Assembly: GCA_027449865.1 (NCBI GenBank)
Contig: DAIDKV010000128.1
Coordinates: forward strand, 1-44,848
Reading direction: 5' to 3'
Length of the DNA stretch: 44,848 bases
Origin: Planctomycetales bacterium
GTDB taxonomy: Bacteria > Planctomycetota > Planctomycetia > Isosphaerales > Isosphaeraceae
Below are positions 16,534 through 25,090 of the stretch, piece after piece (within the stretch, counting starts at the first letter, position 1; every line of letters begins with the position of its first letter). Under the pieces are notes generated by a model. That model was not told where the DNA came from and did not search any database. It saw only the letters and a program-made list of their open reading frames with translations. The translations under genes were made by a program, and so were the position numbers.

Positions 16534-17717
16534 CTTGGTCCGTTATCCGTGGTCCGTGGTTCCGAAAGCCGCTCGAAGAGCCGCAGGTGATCCCGCGCTA
16601 CACGGCGGATCGAGAACTCGTGCTCGACGCGGCTCCTCGCCGCGCGACCCATGTGAAAGGCCCGGTCGAAGTTCGACCACTGTTCGAGGATCACGCAAGC
16701 GAGCGCGCCGGGGTCGTCCGGCGGGGCAAGCCGGCCGTGCTTGAAGTCGGCGACGATCCGACGATTCCCCGGGATCGACGAGGCGACCAGCGGAATTCCG
16801 ATCGCCATCGCTTCCAACAAGGCGACGCTCATTCCTTCTTCACGCGAGGGAAGCACGAAGAGATCCGCCTCGCGGAGCGCGGCGGCCGGATCCGCGAGCG
16901 TGCCGGCGAACTCCACGGCCTGACCCGGGCCGATCGAGAGATTCCGGTCCCGCGCGCGCTGCTGCAAGGCGGCCCGCTCGGGCCCCTCGCCGATCAGGAT
17001 CAGGCCGGCCGAGGGATGAGCCGCGCGCACCGTCGGCCAGGCGTCGATCAGCGTGTCGAGCCCCTTCTCGGACGCCAGGCGACCGACGTACGCCGCTCTT
17101 GGCGACAATCGCCAGTCGGGTCGACGCCGCCAGGATTCCGGGGGAACCGGCACGCCGTTCGGAATCGAGACGATCGCCGGACGCGGACCCGTGCCCTCGG
17201 GCCAGACGCCGGCCAGCTCGGCCTCGATCGCCTTCGAGATCGCGACGATCGCCGTGGCCTCGCGACACCGGCGCCGGATTTGAAGACCGAAGGTTCCCCA
17301 CGATTGCCAGGCGATGTCTCCGGTCGCGCCGGCGCCCTCGGGACGGAGAACCACCGGAAACCCCAGCCGGCGCCCCGCGCCGACCGCGACATAAGCGTCG
17401 TGCTTCAGCATCGACACATAAGCCATATCGATCGAGTTGCGGTCGAACCACCGCGCGAGGTTCCGCATGTAGAGATAGGTTCCCACGAACCGGAGCGGCG
17501 AGGTGGAGAGACGTTCGATCGTCAGCCGGCCCTGTCCGCGATCGATCGCGACCTCCTCGTGCGCCGGCAGGTTCAGGCCTGGCGTCCGCGAGGTCAGTAC
17601 GGTGACCTCGGCACCCTCGGCCGCGAGCGCGCCGGCCAGGTAGCTAAGAAGCTTCTCAGCGCCGCCGATGAGCGGAGGATAACGGCGGGTCAACAGAGCG
17701 AGTCGAAGGGGTCGCAT
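16527..17717 (-). CDS. GT4-family glycosyltransferase
   Basis: This 396-residue GT-B enzyme is different in sequence from its neighbour. The N-terminus, LALLTRRYPPLIGGAEKLLS, carries the GGAE loop. AYVGRLASEKGLDTLIDAWP marks the start of the donor domain, and SREEGMSVALLEAM is the EX7E segment. It lies nine bases after hpt and overlaps the next transferase by seven bases, which implies co-translation of two transferases acting one after the other on the same glycan. Substrates are not predictable from the sequence. Confidence 0.9.
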   Translation of the reverse strand: MRPLRLALLTRRYPPLIGGAEKLLSYLAGALAAEGAEVTVLTSRTPGLNLPAHEEVAIDRGQGRLTIERLSTSPLRFVGTYLYMRNLARWFDRNSIDMAYVSMLKHDAYVAVGAGRRLGFPVVLRPEGAGATGDIAWQSWGTFGLQIRRRCREATAIVAISKAIEAELAGVWPEGTGPRPAIVSIPNGVPVPPESWRRRPDWRLSPRAAYVGRLASEKGLDTLIDAWPTVRAAHPSAGLILIGEGPERAALQQRARDRNLSIGPGQAVEFAGTLADPAAALREADLFVLPSREEGMSVALLEAMAIGIPLVASSIPGNRRIVADFKHGRLAPPDDPGALACVILEQWSNFDRAFHMGRAARSRVEHEFSIRRVARDHLRLFERLSEPRTTDNGPRC

Positions 17718-17726
17718 CCCGGCCGC

Positions 17727-18242
17727 CTATTGGCTCAAAACGCCGACATACGGCAGGTGCCGATAATCGTCGTCGTAATCGAGACCGTAGCCGACGACGA
17801 AGGCATCGGGGATGACGAATCCGCAATAGTCGGGCTCGATCGGGACAACCTGCCGGCCGACCTTGCGAAGCAATACGGCCGTCCGAACGCTTCGAGCGCC
17901 CCGGTCCTGGATGTGCCGCACCAGCGCGGCGAGCGTCTGGCCGGTGTCGAGGATGTCGTCGAGCAGCAGAACATCCCGGCCGGTCACATCGGGCGCGAAC
18001 GCCTCGTTGATCACGAGCGTCGTGGCGGAGGTCGTGGCGCCCCGGTAACTGCTCGCCTGCACCAGCGCGATCCGGAGCGGAATCCGGATCTGCCGGATCA
18101 GGTCGGCCAGGGCGATCAGACTGCCGGTGAGGACGGCGACGATCGTCAACGGACGATCGCGATAATCGTCCTCGATCTGGCGGCCCAGGACCACCATCCG
18201 GTTGCGGATCTCCGACTCACTCAGCAGGCGTTCGACGGGCAA
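17727..18242 (-). CDS. hpt: Hypoxanthine phosphoribosyltransferase
   Basis: The enzyme converts hypoxanthine or guanine plus PRPP to IMP or GMP (purine salvage). The PRPP-binding motif VLLLDDILDTGQTL is plain, as are SSYRGATTSATT and the C-terminal DYCGFVIPDAFVVGYGLDY of the Hpt family. The frame is open far upstream (to 18677), but the family length (about 170-180 residues) points to a start near 18242. There the codon is TTG, with GGAGG 11 bases before it; no ATG or GTG is available at the right place. That gives 171 residues. It is followed nine bases later by two glycosyltransferase genes. Purine salvage and glycan synthesis have no obvious biochemical link, so this is probably shared transcription. 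Confidence 0.88.
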   Translation of the reverse strand: MPVERLLSESEIRNRMVVLGRQIEDDYRDRPLTIVAVLTGSLIALADLIRQIRIPLRIALVQASSYRGATTSATTLVINEAFAPDVTGRDVLLLDDILDTGQTLAALVRHIQDRGARSVRTAVLLRKVGRQVVPIEPDYCGFVIPDAFVVGYGLDYDDDYRHLPYVGVLSQ

Positions 18243-18346
18243 GATGGCCGTTGCCTCCGGAGGTTCGCGCGGGGGAAAATCGGTCCCCGAATGCCGACCG
18301 AACCAGTTTACCCGATACCCCAGACTCCGAGGAAGGAAGGATCGCG

Positions 18347-18826
18347 ATGGCCGAGACCCACGAAGCCCTGATCGCATCATACCTGGAGAGCCTGCCCCTT
18401 CTGCGCGCGGCGGTCGCCGAGATGACCCCCGATCAACTCCGCGCTCGCCCCGTTCCGGGCAGATGGAGCACGCTCGAGGTCGTCGGCCACCTGGTCGACA
18501 CCGACCAGACTCTCTGCCACCGGATAAAACGGACCATCGCCGAGGAGAAGCCGCTTTTGATCGGCTTCGACGCGGATCGGTTCGCCGCGGCGCTTCCGTA
18601 TCACGACGCCGATATCGAAGAAGAACTGAACCTGATGGAAGCCATGCGTCGGGAGATGGCGAGGGTGCTGCGTTCACTCCCCGAATCGGCCTGGTCGCGT
18701 CCCGCCGTCCACAGCCAGCGCGGGCTGCTCACCCTCGAGCAGATCGTCCGACTCGCGAGCGATCACGTCCCGCACCACCTGGCGTTCATCCAGGAGAAGC
18801 GGAAAGCCCTCGGTTTGTCGTCATGA
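18347..18826 (+). CDS. DinB-family protein
   Basis: This 159-residue four-helix-bundle protein of the DinB/YfiT-like family often coordinates a metal with three His and acts as a thiol- or cofactor-dependent transferase. The candidate metal ligands are visible: the His in VVGHLVDTD (about residue 47) and the pair in DHVPHHLAFI near the C-terminus (about 143-147). The N-terminal segment RPVPGRWSTLEVVGHL is diagnostic. The start ATG 18347 has an AGGAAGG sequence seven to eight bases upstream; the frame is open to 18251. It is divergent from hpt. Substrate is unknown. Confidence 0.85.
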   Translation: MAETHEALIASYLESLPLLRAAVAEMTPDQLRARPVPGRWSTLEVVGHLVDTDQTLCHRIKRTIAEEKPLLIGFDADRFAAALPYHDADIEEELNLMEAMRREMARVLRSLPESAWSRPAVHSQRGLLTLEQIVRLASDHVPHHLAFIQEKRKALGLSS

Positions 18827-18833
18827 TCCCAAT

Positions 18834-19018
18834 GGGGGAGACGCCCGGACGCAACCCCGAAAGGTCAGCGCCCGGGCGCCGAGAGCCGAGATTCCTTGAG
18901 GATCGTGGAGAAGCGGAGAACCCCGAGCCGCCCGGCAAGACAGAGCCGGGGGAGACGCCCGGACGCAACCCCGAAAGGTCAGCGCCCGGGCGCCGAGAGC
19001 CGAGATTCCTTGTGGATC
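18834..19018. repeat. Two direct copies of a 71-bp intergenic repeat
   Basis: Positions 18834-18904 and 18948-19018 match base for base except for one change (18899 A, 19013 T). The period is 114 bases. Each copy contains the 12-bp palindrome GCGCCCGGGCGC. The second copy ends inside the stop codon of the PEP-CTERM gene (19017-19019). The 43 bases between copies are also GC-rich but not repeated. It has the look of a dispersed intergenic repeat; copies elsewhere cannot be checked here. Confidence 0.85.
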
Positions 19019-19604
19019 AGTGAGCCGCCCGAGCCCGACGCCGACGTCGGGCCGCTGTCGCGATTGCCGGGACGATAGCCGTCGCCGCCAGGATGAACGA
19101 CGAGGGTTCCGGAACAGACAGCGCAAACACTCCCCCAATAGTATTCGTATTTGTACCGTTGTTATTGAGCAAGGCAAAATCCGCGCTGTTCTGGGTTGGC
19201 GTATAAAAATTCACATAAAGATTGCTGGGACCGGAGAACAGCAAACCAAAATCGTTAAGCAATTTGGATCCGTTTGCTAGGACGATCTGGTTATCAAAAA
19301 CGATCCCAGACGTGGGGTCGTTCATCGAATTTGGCGCATTCGTGTTAGGCACAAGGGTAAGCGACTCCGATGTAGGACCAATCGCGGTCCCGCTGATCGT
19401 GACGTTGAGGGCACCCGTAACCGTATACTGATCGGTGCTACCTGAATTGAGGGTGAGTTCCAGCGTCCCGCCCGCCTGGACCGTGGGAGTGACGCCCGTT
19501 CCCGAGGTAAACGAGAAGGTGTAATCGACGGATCCGGCGACGGACTCGCCGGCGAGGGAGACGGCCGCGATGGCCGCCAGGGTCAGGACAGCGAGTCTTC
19601 GCAT
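19017..19604 (-). CDS. PEP-CTERM sorted secreted protein
   Basis: This 195-residue secreted protein has a signal peptide (MRRLAVLTLAAIAAVSLAG, cleavage near AGS/VDY). A Ser/Thr/Asn/Gly-rich beta-type body follows, then a C-terminal PEP-CTERM tail: SVPEPSSFILAATAIVPAIA and an Arg-rich end. Exosortase recognises this tail, cuts near PEP and moves the protein to the surface. No exosortase is in the window. I start at ATG 19604; the frame is open to 19640, but the extra part precedes the signal peptide. The gene is visibly poorer in G/C than its neighbours, especially 19140-19340. Function is unknown. The stop codon touches the intergenic repeat. Confidence 0.9.
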   Translation of the reverse strand: MRRLAVLTLAAIAAVSLAGESVAGSVDYTFSFTSGTGVTPTVQAGGTLELTLNSGSTDQYTVTGALNVTISGTAIGPTSESLTLVPNTNAPNSMNDPTSGIVFDNQIVLANGSKLLNDFGLLFSGPSNLYVNFYTPTQNSADFALLNNNGTNTNTIGGVFALSVPEPSSFILAATAIVPAIATAARRRRRARAAH

Positions 19605-19814
19605 GGTGCGCTGCTCCGCATGGACCGGACCCCACGACACCGATGGGATTCCAGTCTTCTCCGAGGTGGTTCACAAAAGGCTCAATTTGCCTTTCACCTC
19701 GTGCAGGATACGACTGTGCGAAAATGCTATCAAGATTCCGTGGTTTAATTTCAACATGACGTGGTTTTTCGGCAGACGCGGACCGGCGATGTTGCCGGCC
19801 CGCGTCAAGGATGT

Positions 19815-22364
19815 TCAATTTTGATCGGCCGATGTTGCCCCACGGCGACGCGACGGCAGGACGACCGGCGAACGGTCGGATCTCGGGGCCGACGGGATCG
19901 GATCGAGCGCGTGCTCGGCGCGGGTCCGGAGGTCGGTCAGGTGAGCCCGGACCGTCGGGCTGGTCTCGATCATCACCCTGGCGTCGGGCAGCTCCTTCTG
20001 GACCCTCTGGAGCGAGTGACGTGCCAGGGCGGGCAGATCGCTGTCGTCGGCCGGATTCTCAAGGAAGCCGGCCAGAAGATCGACGTAGGCCCGCTGCAGG
20101 TTCCGACGGTAGAGGTCGACCTCGATCGGCTTGCCCGGCTGGAGCCTCAGATCGGAGAACATTCCTTCAAAAAGGTCGCCGAAGAGGTCGGCCGGTTTGT
20201 AGGCGTCCTTCGATCGCGCCTCGAATTCGCTCATCCGATCGATCCGGGCCTTGCTCACCAGGGCCCGGAGGATCGCCTGCTGCGAGGCGAGGATTCTCTC
20301 GGCCATCCCGTGCGATTCGAGGCGGTCGAGGATCTCGGGGGAGACCAGTGAGGGAGGCATGCGCAGGCCGTTCTCGATCAGGAACTTCACCGCCTTTTTC
20401 TGCTGGTCGGCCGGAATCGGGTCAAAGACCTTCTTCCCCTCGGGATACCAGAGGTTCGCCCGAACGAAGCCGCCGACAAGGTTGGCGACGTGCCCAAGCT
20501 CCCGGCGCCGCTGGCCGAGGAGTTGCTCATACATCTCGCCGAGCAGCTCGTAGTTCTCGTTCGGTTTCGCCGTGGCCTTGACGAGGAAGCCGGCGACGCG
20601 GTCGATGTTCTTCAGTCCGAATTCGGTTGCTCGGATTGGGTCGGAGCCGAGGTCCTCGGTTTGCTGCGAGGGGTCTTCCGCCGGGTCGGGATCGCCGAAC
20701 CGAAGCTTTCGGTCCTCAAGCTGCCGCGCGGTGATCTTCGCCAGTTCCTTCTTTTCCTGCTCATACGTCTTCGCGTCGGGGAACTCGCGATAGCCCCACT
20801 CAACGGCGAAGTCGTCGTAGGGGCCGATGATCGGGATCAGGCGGGCACCGTCGCCGGGCTGGGCGACGTAGTTGAACCGGCCGTAGTCCATGATCGAGGC
20901 CTCGACGCCGAACTTTTTGGTGAACTCCTTGTTTCGAAGCTGTTCGACGGTGTAGCTCGAACTGGCCTTCATGTTGTGCCGAAAGCCGAGCGAGTGGCCG
21001 ACCTCGTGCGAGGTCACATACTGCAAAAGCTCACCGATCAGCTCGTCGGAGAGCGGAAGCGACTGGGCCTTCGGATCGTTGGGCGAAGCCTGGACAAAGT
21101 ACCAGTCGCGGACGAGCTTGAGGATGTTGTGATACATCCGGATGTCGGCCTCGAGGATCTCGCCGGTCCGGGGGTCGCTGACGTGGGGACCGTAGGCGTT
21201 TTCGATCGTGGAGGGGAGCCACCGGATCGAAGAGTACCGGGCGTCCTCGGCGTCCCAGTCGGGATCTTCCTGAGGCGTGGGGGGTTCCTTGGCCAGGATC
21301 GCGTTCTTGAACCCGGCCTTCTCGAAGGCGGGCTGCCAGGCCTCGACGCCCTTCTTGATCCAGGGGCGATACCGAGCCGGGATCTCGCGGCCGAGGTAGA
21401 AAACGATCGGCTTCTTCGGCTCCGAAACGGCCGCCTTCGGGTCCTTCTTCTCCAGCCGCCACCGGGTGATGTATCGGACCTCTTCCACCTGGTGCTTCAG
21501 GCTCCCGTAGTCCTCAAACGAGACGGTGAAGTACCCGACCCGGTCGTCGTATCGGCGGGGCCGCATCGGCTTCTCAGGCAGGTCGATCAGGCTGTGGTGG
21601 AGCATCACCGTGACGGAACCTTCGCGACCACCGCCGCCCGGGATTGGACCGCCAGGACCGCCCATTCCACCACCGCCACCGCCGGTCCGGTAGGTCACCA
21701 GAACCTTCGCCTCGATGTTCGTCGGGAACGCCTTGACCTTCTCGATGAACGTTCGACGCGGGTCGACACCGCTGGCCCCCAGCCGCCGACGGGCCGTGAA
21801 CTCTGGAAGGTCACCGGTGAAGATCGAGGTCACCTCGACCACCGGCCGCTTATCCTTCCCATACGCCTGGATCGGCAAAACCGCGATGATCGGCTCCATC
21901 GACGTCGCCTTCACCGCACCCTGGATCGGGTCGTCCACGTCGGCCCGAATCTCGTAACGGACATCGCGAAGCAGAAGATCCTCCCCGCGCTGCTCCCAGC
22001 GGACAACCCGATCCCCAACCGGCTCGCCCGCGTGGCTGTAGCCCGTCTGAGTCTGCTCGAGCTGCGTGACCCAGAGCATCTCCTTGCCCAGCTCGGACGT
22101 CGGAACCTCGAAGAAAACCTTGTCCTCGATCCGGTGGACCAGGAAGAGCCCCGGCGAGGTCTTCGCCTCCTTCGTGATCACCCGGTCATACGGCCGAATC
22201 CGACGCTCCGGCCGAGTCGGCCGCGCCGAGCCCTCGGCATCGTCCTTCTTCGCCTCTCCACCCCGCGAATCGTCGGGCCGATCCTGCCCCCGCGCCGGGA
22301 GCCAGGCCATCGATCCACAACATAAACATACCGTCAGACCAGCCCCGAGCCATTTCGTCCGCAT
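19815..22364 (-). CDS. Secreted zinc metalloprotease (DUF4953/DUF5117 type)
   Basis: This 849-residue protein has an N-terminal signal peptide (MRTKWLGAGLTVCLCCGSMA). It carries the extended zinc motif HEVGHSLGFRH (H453, E454, H457, H463), the HExxHxxGxxH form of metzincin-like proteases. The N-terminal part (KTSPGLFLVHRIEDKVFFEV) and the middle (FYLGREIPARYRPWIKKGVE, YGPHVSDPRTGEILEADI) match my memory of the large bacterial zinc-dependent metalloproteases with DUF5117 and DUF4953 domains. I use ATG 22364, because GAGGTG lies six bases before it. A GTG nine bases upstream is the alternative. It is probably periplasmic or extracellular, degrading proteins. There is no operon partner. Confidence 0.9.
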   Translation of the reverse strand: MRTKWLGAGLTVCLCCGSMAWLPARGQDRPDDSRGGEAKKDDAEGSARPTRPERRIRPYDRVITKEAKTSPGLFLVHRIEDKVFFEVPTSELGKEMLWVTQLEQTQTGYSHAGEPVGDRVVRWEQRGEDLLLRDVRYEIRADVDDPIQGAVKATSMEPIIAVLPIQAYGKDKRPVVEVTSIFTGDLPEFTARRRLGASGVDPRRTFIEKVKAFPTNIEAKVLVTYRTGGGGGGMGGPGGPIPGGGGREGSVTVMLHHSLIDLPEKPMRPRRYDDRVGYFTVSFEDYGSLKHQVEEVRYITRWRLEKKDPKAAVSEPKKPIVFYLGREIPARYRPWIKKGVEAWQPAFEKAGFKNAILAKEPPTPQEDPDWDAEDARYSSIRWLPSTIENAYGPHVSDPRTGEILEADIRMYHNILKLVRDWYFVQASPNDPKAQSLPLSDELIGELLQYVTSHEVGHSLGFRHNMKASSSYTVEQLRNKEFTKKFGVEASIMDYGRFNYVAQPGDGARLIPIIGPYDDFAVEWGYREFPDAKTYEQEKKELAKITARQLEDRKLRFGDPDPAEDPSQQTEDLGSDPIRATEFGLKNIDRVAGFLVKATAKPNENYELLGEMYEQLLGQRRRELGHVANLVGGFVRANLWYPEGKKVFDPIPADQQKKAVKFLIENGLRMPPSLVSPEILDRLESHGMAERILASQQAILRALVSKARIDRMSEFEARSKDAYKPADLFGDLFEGMFSDLRLQPGKPIEVDLYRRNLQRAYVDLLAGFLENPADDSDLPALARHSLQRVQKELPDARVMIETSPTVRAHLTDLRTRAEHALDPIPSAPRSDRSPVVLPSRRRGATSADQN

Positions 22365-22618
22365 GAGTTGCACCTCGATCGTCGCCCTCGCTGGATCCGC
22401 AAAAACTACGTTGCGAATCCATCCAGCGTATCCTGCCGTCAGGACGACGGGTAGTACCCTCTGGATAGCAAGGGCAAGGTGGGCAATTCAGGGAACGGAT
22501 CGTGGCAGAGAATCGAGGAGGTGTTCTGTCGCGGAAAGATGGAGAAGAGGGGGAGCCAGAGCTCCCCGGGCGGGTCGGAAGGATTTTGCCTGTTCGGTGA
22601 TACTGGGCGAGAGGGGTT

Positions 22619-22640
22619 GGCCCGGGAAAGGAACCGGGCC
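22619..22640 (-). terminator. Perfect GC hairpin after bS21 gene
   Basis: GGCCCGG and CCGGGCC form a perfect 7-bp stem with an 8-base loop, beginning 14 bases past the bS21 stop. There is no U-run on the minus strand, so it is terminator-like but not canonical. Confidence 0.4.
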
Positions 22641-22653
22641 GCTCCGGGAGGGA

Positions 22654-22848
22654 TCAGACGCGGGAGGTCTGATGCTGGCGGGCCTTGCGGAGTCGCTTGA
22701 GTTCCTCGCGGCGCCGGCGCTCGCTGGGCTTCTCGTAGTAGGCCTTTCGACGCATTTCCTTGCGGAGGCCGCTTCGTTCGCAGAGCTTGCGGAAGCGGCG
22801 GACCGCCTCCTGGATCGACTCGCCGGCACGCACGCGTAGCTTCACCAC
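22654..22848 (-). CDS. rpsU: 30S ribosomal protein bS21
   Basis: The family opening [20 protein letters not shown] is followed by a basic tail ([15 protein letters not shown]). bS21 sits in the small subunit near the anti-Shine-Dalgarno end of 16S rRNA and helps initiation. The frame is open to 23025, but the family begins at M-V-K-L. GTG at 22848 followed by GTG (Val) gives exactly this, a 64-residue protein, with GGGAG nine bases upstream. A GTG start is therefore the best choice. It stands alone, with a hairpin behind it. Confidence 0.93.
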   Translation of the reverse strand: MVKLRVRAGESIQEAVRRFRKLCERSGLRKEMRRKAYYEKPSERRRREELKRLRKARQHQTSRV

Positions 22849-23234
22849 AGGCCAGTTCTCCCATTCATCTTTGGGGGGACCATCGGTACCGAAGGCCGCC
22901 GGGCCCATTCCGACAACCGGGGCCGAGCGCACCACGCGATCGGCCTGCCTTCTTGATCGGCCGCCGGACCCTGGTCGCATCGGGGCGATCCGCCATTGGG
23001 ACTGGGGGCAGCGGGAAATTACCAATATACCGAGTAGAACGCGCCGGAGCCAAGGGCAGTCTGGAGAGTTCCGGGCCTTTTCGGCCGGTGTGACGAGGTT
23101 CGCCAGCCGGTCACCTCAGGGCCGCTTGTCGGGTTGCTGAATCGCCAAACGCGCAACGGGGCCTCGCCGCTCTTGATCCGCGGTGTTACAATGGTGTGCT
23201 GGACTCTGAGAGCCCCCGGTTGGAGGCGTACCTG
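22849..23234. other. Intergenic region upstream of rpsU
   Basis: These 386 bases lie between divergent rpsU and the small conserved gene at 23235. A short less GC-rich patch at 23015-23035 (GGGAAATTACCAATATACC) is a plausible promoter area for rpsU. I see no RNA gene or repeat. Confidence 0.35.
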
Positions 23235-23483
23235 ATGCGATCGAAAGACCTGATCGAGCACCTGCGTCGGCAGCCGTTCCGCCGCTTTCGACTGGTGCTG
23301 ACCGATGGCCGGCGGTTCGAGGTCCGCCATCCCGAGATGGCGATCGTCGGGGCCAGCACGGTCGCGATCGCGCTGGTTCGGCCGAACGACCCGGAGCCGA
23401 TGCACGATCGGACCGTCACCGTCCCGCTGGTGGACGTCCTCCGCGTCGAGCCGGCCGAGTCGTCGCCGGCGCCCTCGGCCTGA
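23235..23483 (+). CDS. Small conserved protein, planctomycete type
   Basis: This 82-residue protein reads MRSKDLIEHLRRQPFRRFRL, then VLTDGRRFEVRHPEMAIVG. The C-terminal half (TVPLVDVLRVEPAE) looks like an SH3/Sm-like beta barrel. Many similar proteins (QPFxPFRLxLTDGxxFEVRHPE) occur in planctomycetes and related bacteria without a known function. I start at ATG 23235 because GGAGG lies eight bases before it. The upstream extension to 23196 is not needed. It converges with ugd across an inverted-repeat element. Confidence 0.75.
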   Translation: MRSKDLIEHLRRQPFRRFRLVLTDGRRFEVRHPEMAIVGASTVAIALVRPNDPEPMHDRTVTVPLVDVLRVEPAESSPAPSA

Positions 23484-23553
23484 TTCCTCCCGGACTGAAG
23501 GGGGAACCAAGAGCAACCACCTACGGCGCGGAACCGGAAAACCAGGGAACGAA

Positions 23554-23746
23554 GAGCAACCACGAAATAACACGAAAGGCACGAAAGAGGAAAAACCAGA
23601 AAAGTGATTCGAGGCTGCGACCTACTCGGATCGACTCTCTTACGGTTCGCGGTCCGGTCCTCCGCCGAGAATCGAGCGAACAGGCCCCAGGGCCTCCTTC
23701 TCGGTTTCTCCGTTTTCGTGTCCTTCGTGTTTTTTCGTGGTTGCTC
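23554..23746. repeat. Inverted-repeat element with ACGAA-type arms
   Basis: The left arm at 23554-23583 and the right arm at 23717-23746 are inverted copies matching at 27 of 30 positions (core GAGCAACCACGAAA). Weaker pairing continues inward for another 20 bases or so. The 130-base middle codes for nothing I recognise. It lies between two convergent genes. AT-rich CACGAAA-type runs like this are a familiar intergenic repeat in planctomycetes and similar bacteria. The folded element could act as a bidirectional terminator or be a MITE-like remnant. Confidence 0.75.
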
Positions 23747-23785
23747 GGAATCGGTCTCCCGACTTCAGTGGTTGGTTGCCCAGGG

Positions 23786-25090
23786 TTAGCCAATCCGGCC
23801 GATGCCCTGGTAGGAGAAGCCCAGAGTGGTCATACGCTCGGGGTCGTAGACGTTCCGGCCGTCGAAGATGACGGGCTGTCGCATCAGGCGGCGCATGACC
23901 TCGAAGTCTGGGTTGCGGAACTCATTCCACTCGGTGGCGACGGCAAGCGCGTCGGCCTGTTCAAGAGCGCCGTAGGGGCGGTCGCAATAGGCGATACGGT
24001 CGCCGTAGATCTCGCGAACGTTGGGAATCGCCTCGGGGTCGTGAACGCGGACCTCGGCGCCAGCGGTGAGCAGGGCGTCGATCAGGACCAGGGCCGGGGC
24101 CTCGCGGATGTCGTCGGTCCTCGGTTTGAAGGCCAGTCCCCAGACGGCGATTGTCTTGCCTCGAAGGTCGCCGCCGAAGTGCTGGGAGACCTTGCGGAAG
24201 AGAACCTCCTTCTGAGCCTCGTTCACCGAATCCACGGCCTCCATCATCCGCGCGGGTAGCCCGCGCGACTGTGCCATGTGGATCACGGCGCGGATATCCT
24301 TGGGGAAGCAGCTTCCGCCGTAGCCGACGCCCGGAAACAGGAAGTGGAAGCCAATCCGCTGGTCATGGCCGATCCCGCGGCGGACGTCGTTGACGTCGGC
24401 ACTGTAGGCTTCGCAGAGGTTGGCCATCTCGTTGATGAAGCTAATCTTCGTGGCGAGGAGGCAGTTGGCGACGTACTTGGTCATCTCGGCGCTTTCGGGC
24501 GACATGACCAGAAACGGCCGGTCGGTGCGAAGGAATGGGGCGTAGAGTTCGTGGAGCCGCTCGGCGACCTCCTCGCGACGAACGCCGACAACCACGCGAT
24601 CGGGCTTGTTGAAATCATCGATCGCGGCGCCTTCCTTGAGGAACTCCGGGTTGCTGGCGACGTCGAAGGGAATCTCAGTCACCTCGGCCATCAACCGGGC
24701 AAGTTCGGCGTTAGTACCGACCGGAACCGTGCTCTTCACCACGACGATCTTTGGGCCGGTAAGAGCCTGGGCGACCTGGCGGCCGACCGTCCAGACGCCG
24801 CTGAGGTCCGCGCCTCCGTGATCGCCCTGCGGCGTGCCGACCGCGATGAAAATGATCTCGGCCTCGGCTATCCCTGAGGCGAGCTCGGTCGTGAACTTCA
24901 GCCGTCCATCGCGGACGTTCCGATGCACCAATTCAGCCAGGCCCGGCTCGTAGATGGGAATCTTCCCTCGATTGAGCCCTTCGATCTTGGCCGCAACTTT
25001 GTCGACACAGACGACATCGTTACCACTTTCGGCCAGACAGGTGCCCTGTACCAGGCCAACGTATCCGGTCCCGATCACTGCAATCTTCAC
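23786..25090 (-). CDS. ugd: UDP-glucose 6-dehydrogenase
   Basis: Ugd oxidises UDP-glucose to UDP-glucuronate with two NAD+, supplying an acidic sugar for surface glycans. The protein is 434 residues. The NAD-binding fold opens with [23 protein letters not shown] lies at 119-126, [10 protein letters not shown] at 145-154, and the catalytic Cys261 is in [10 protein letters not shown]. The C-terminal UDP-binding domain has [16 protein letters not shown]. The start is GTG 25090, with AAGGGG about ten bases upstream, because the family begins exactly there; the frame continues to 25171 without family sequence. It is divergent from the HlyD-GT-ABC operon and is a natural donor-sugar supplier for it. 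A GDP-mannose or UDP-N-acetylmannosamine dehydrogenase is a less likely reading. Confidence 0.93.
   Translation of the reverse strand: MKIAVIGTGYVGLVQGTCLAESGNDVVCVDKVAAKIEGLNRGKIPIYEPGLAELVHRNVRDGRLKFTTELASGIAEAEIIFIAVGTPQGDHGGADLSGVWTVGRQVAQALTGPKIVVVKSTVPVGTNAELARLMAEVTEIPFDVASNPEFLKEGAAIDDFNKPDRVVVGVRREEVAERLHELYAPFLRTDRPFLVMSPESAEMTKYVANCLLATKISFINEMANLCEAYSADVNDVRRGIGHDQRIGFHFLFPGVGYGGSCFPKDIRAVIHMAQSRGLPARMMEAVDSVNEAQKEVLFRKVSQHFGGDLRGKTIAVWGLAFKPRTDDIREAPALVLIDALLTAGAEVRVHDPEAIPNVREIYGDRIAYCDRPYGALEQADALAVATEWNEFRNPDFEVMRRLMRQPVIFDGRNVYDPERMTTLGFSYQGIGRIG

Noticed and set aside
16587-18371. 594-codon plus-strand frame opposite the GT4 and hpt genes
   Set aside because: Arg/Gly/Asp-rich shadow frame; the minus strand carries clear enzyme motifs throughout.
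18834-19018. Possible CRISPR array
   Set aside because: There are only two long copies with a 43-base interval and no cas genes; the unit is too long for a CRISPR repeat.
20490-22325. 611-codon plus-strand frame opposite the metalloprotease
   Set aside because: High-GC shadow of the real minus-strand gene. The minus frame has the zinc motif and signal peptide; this one has nothing recognisable.
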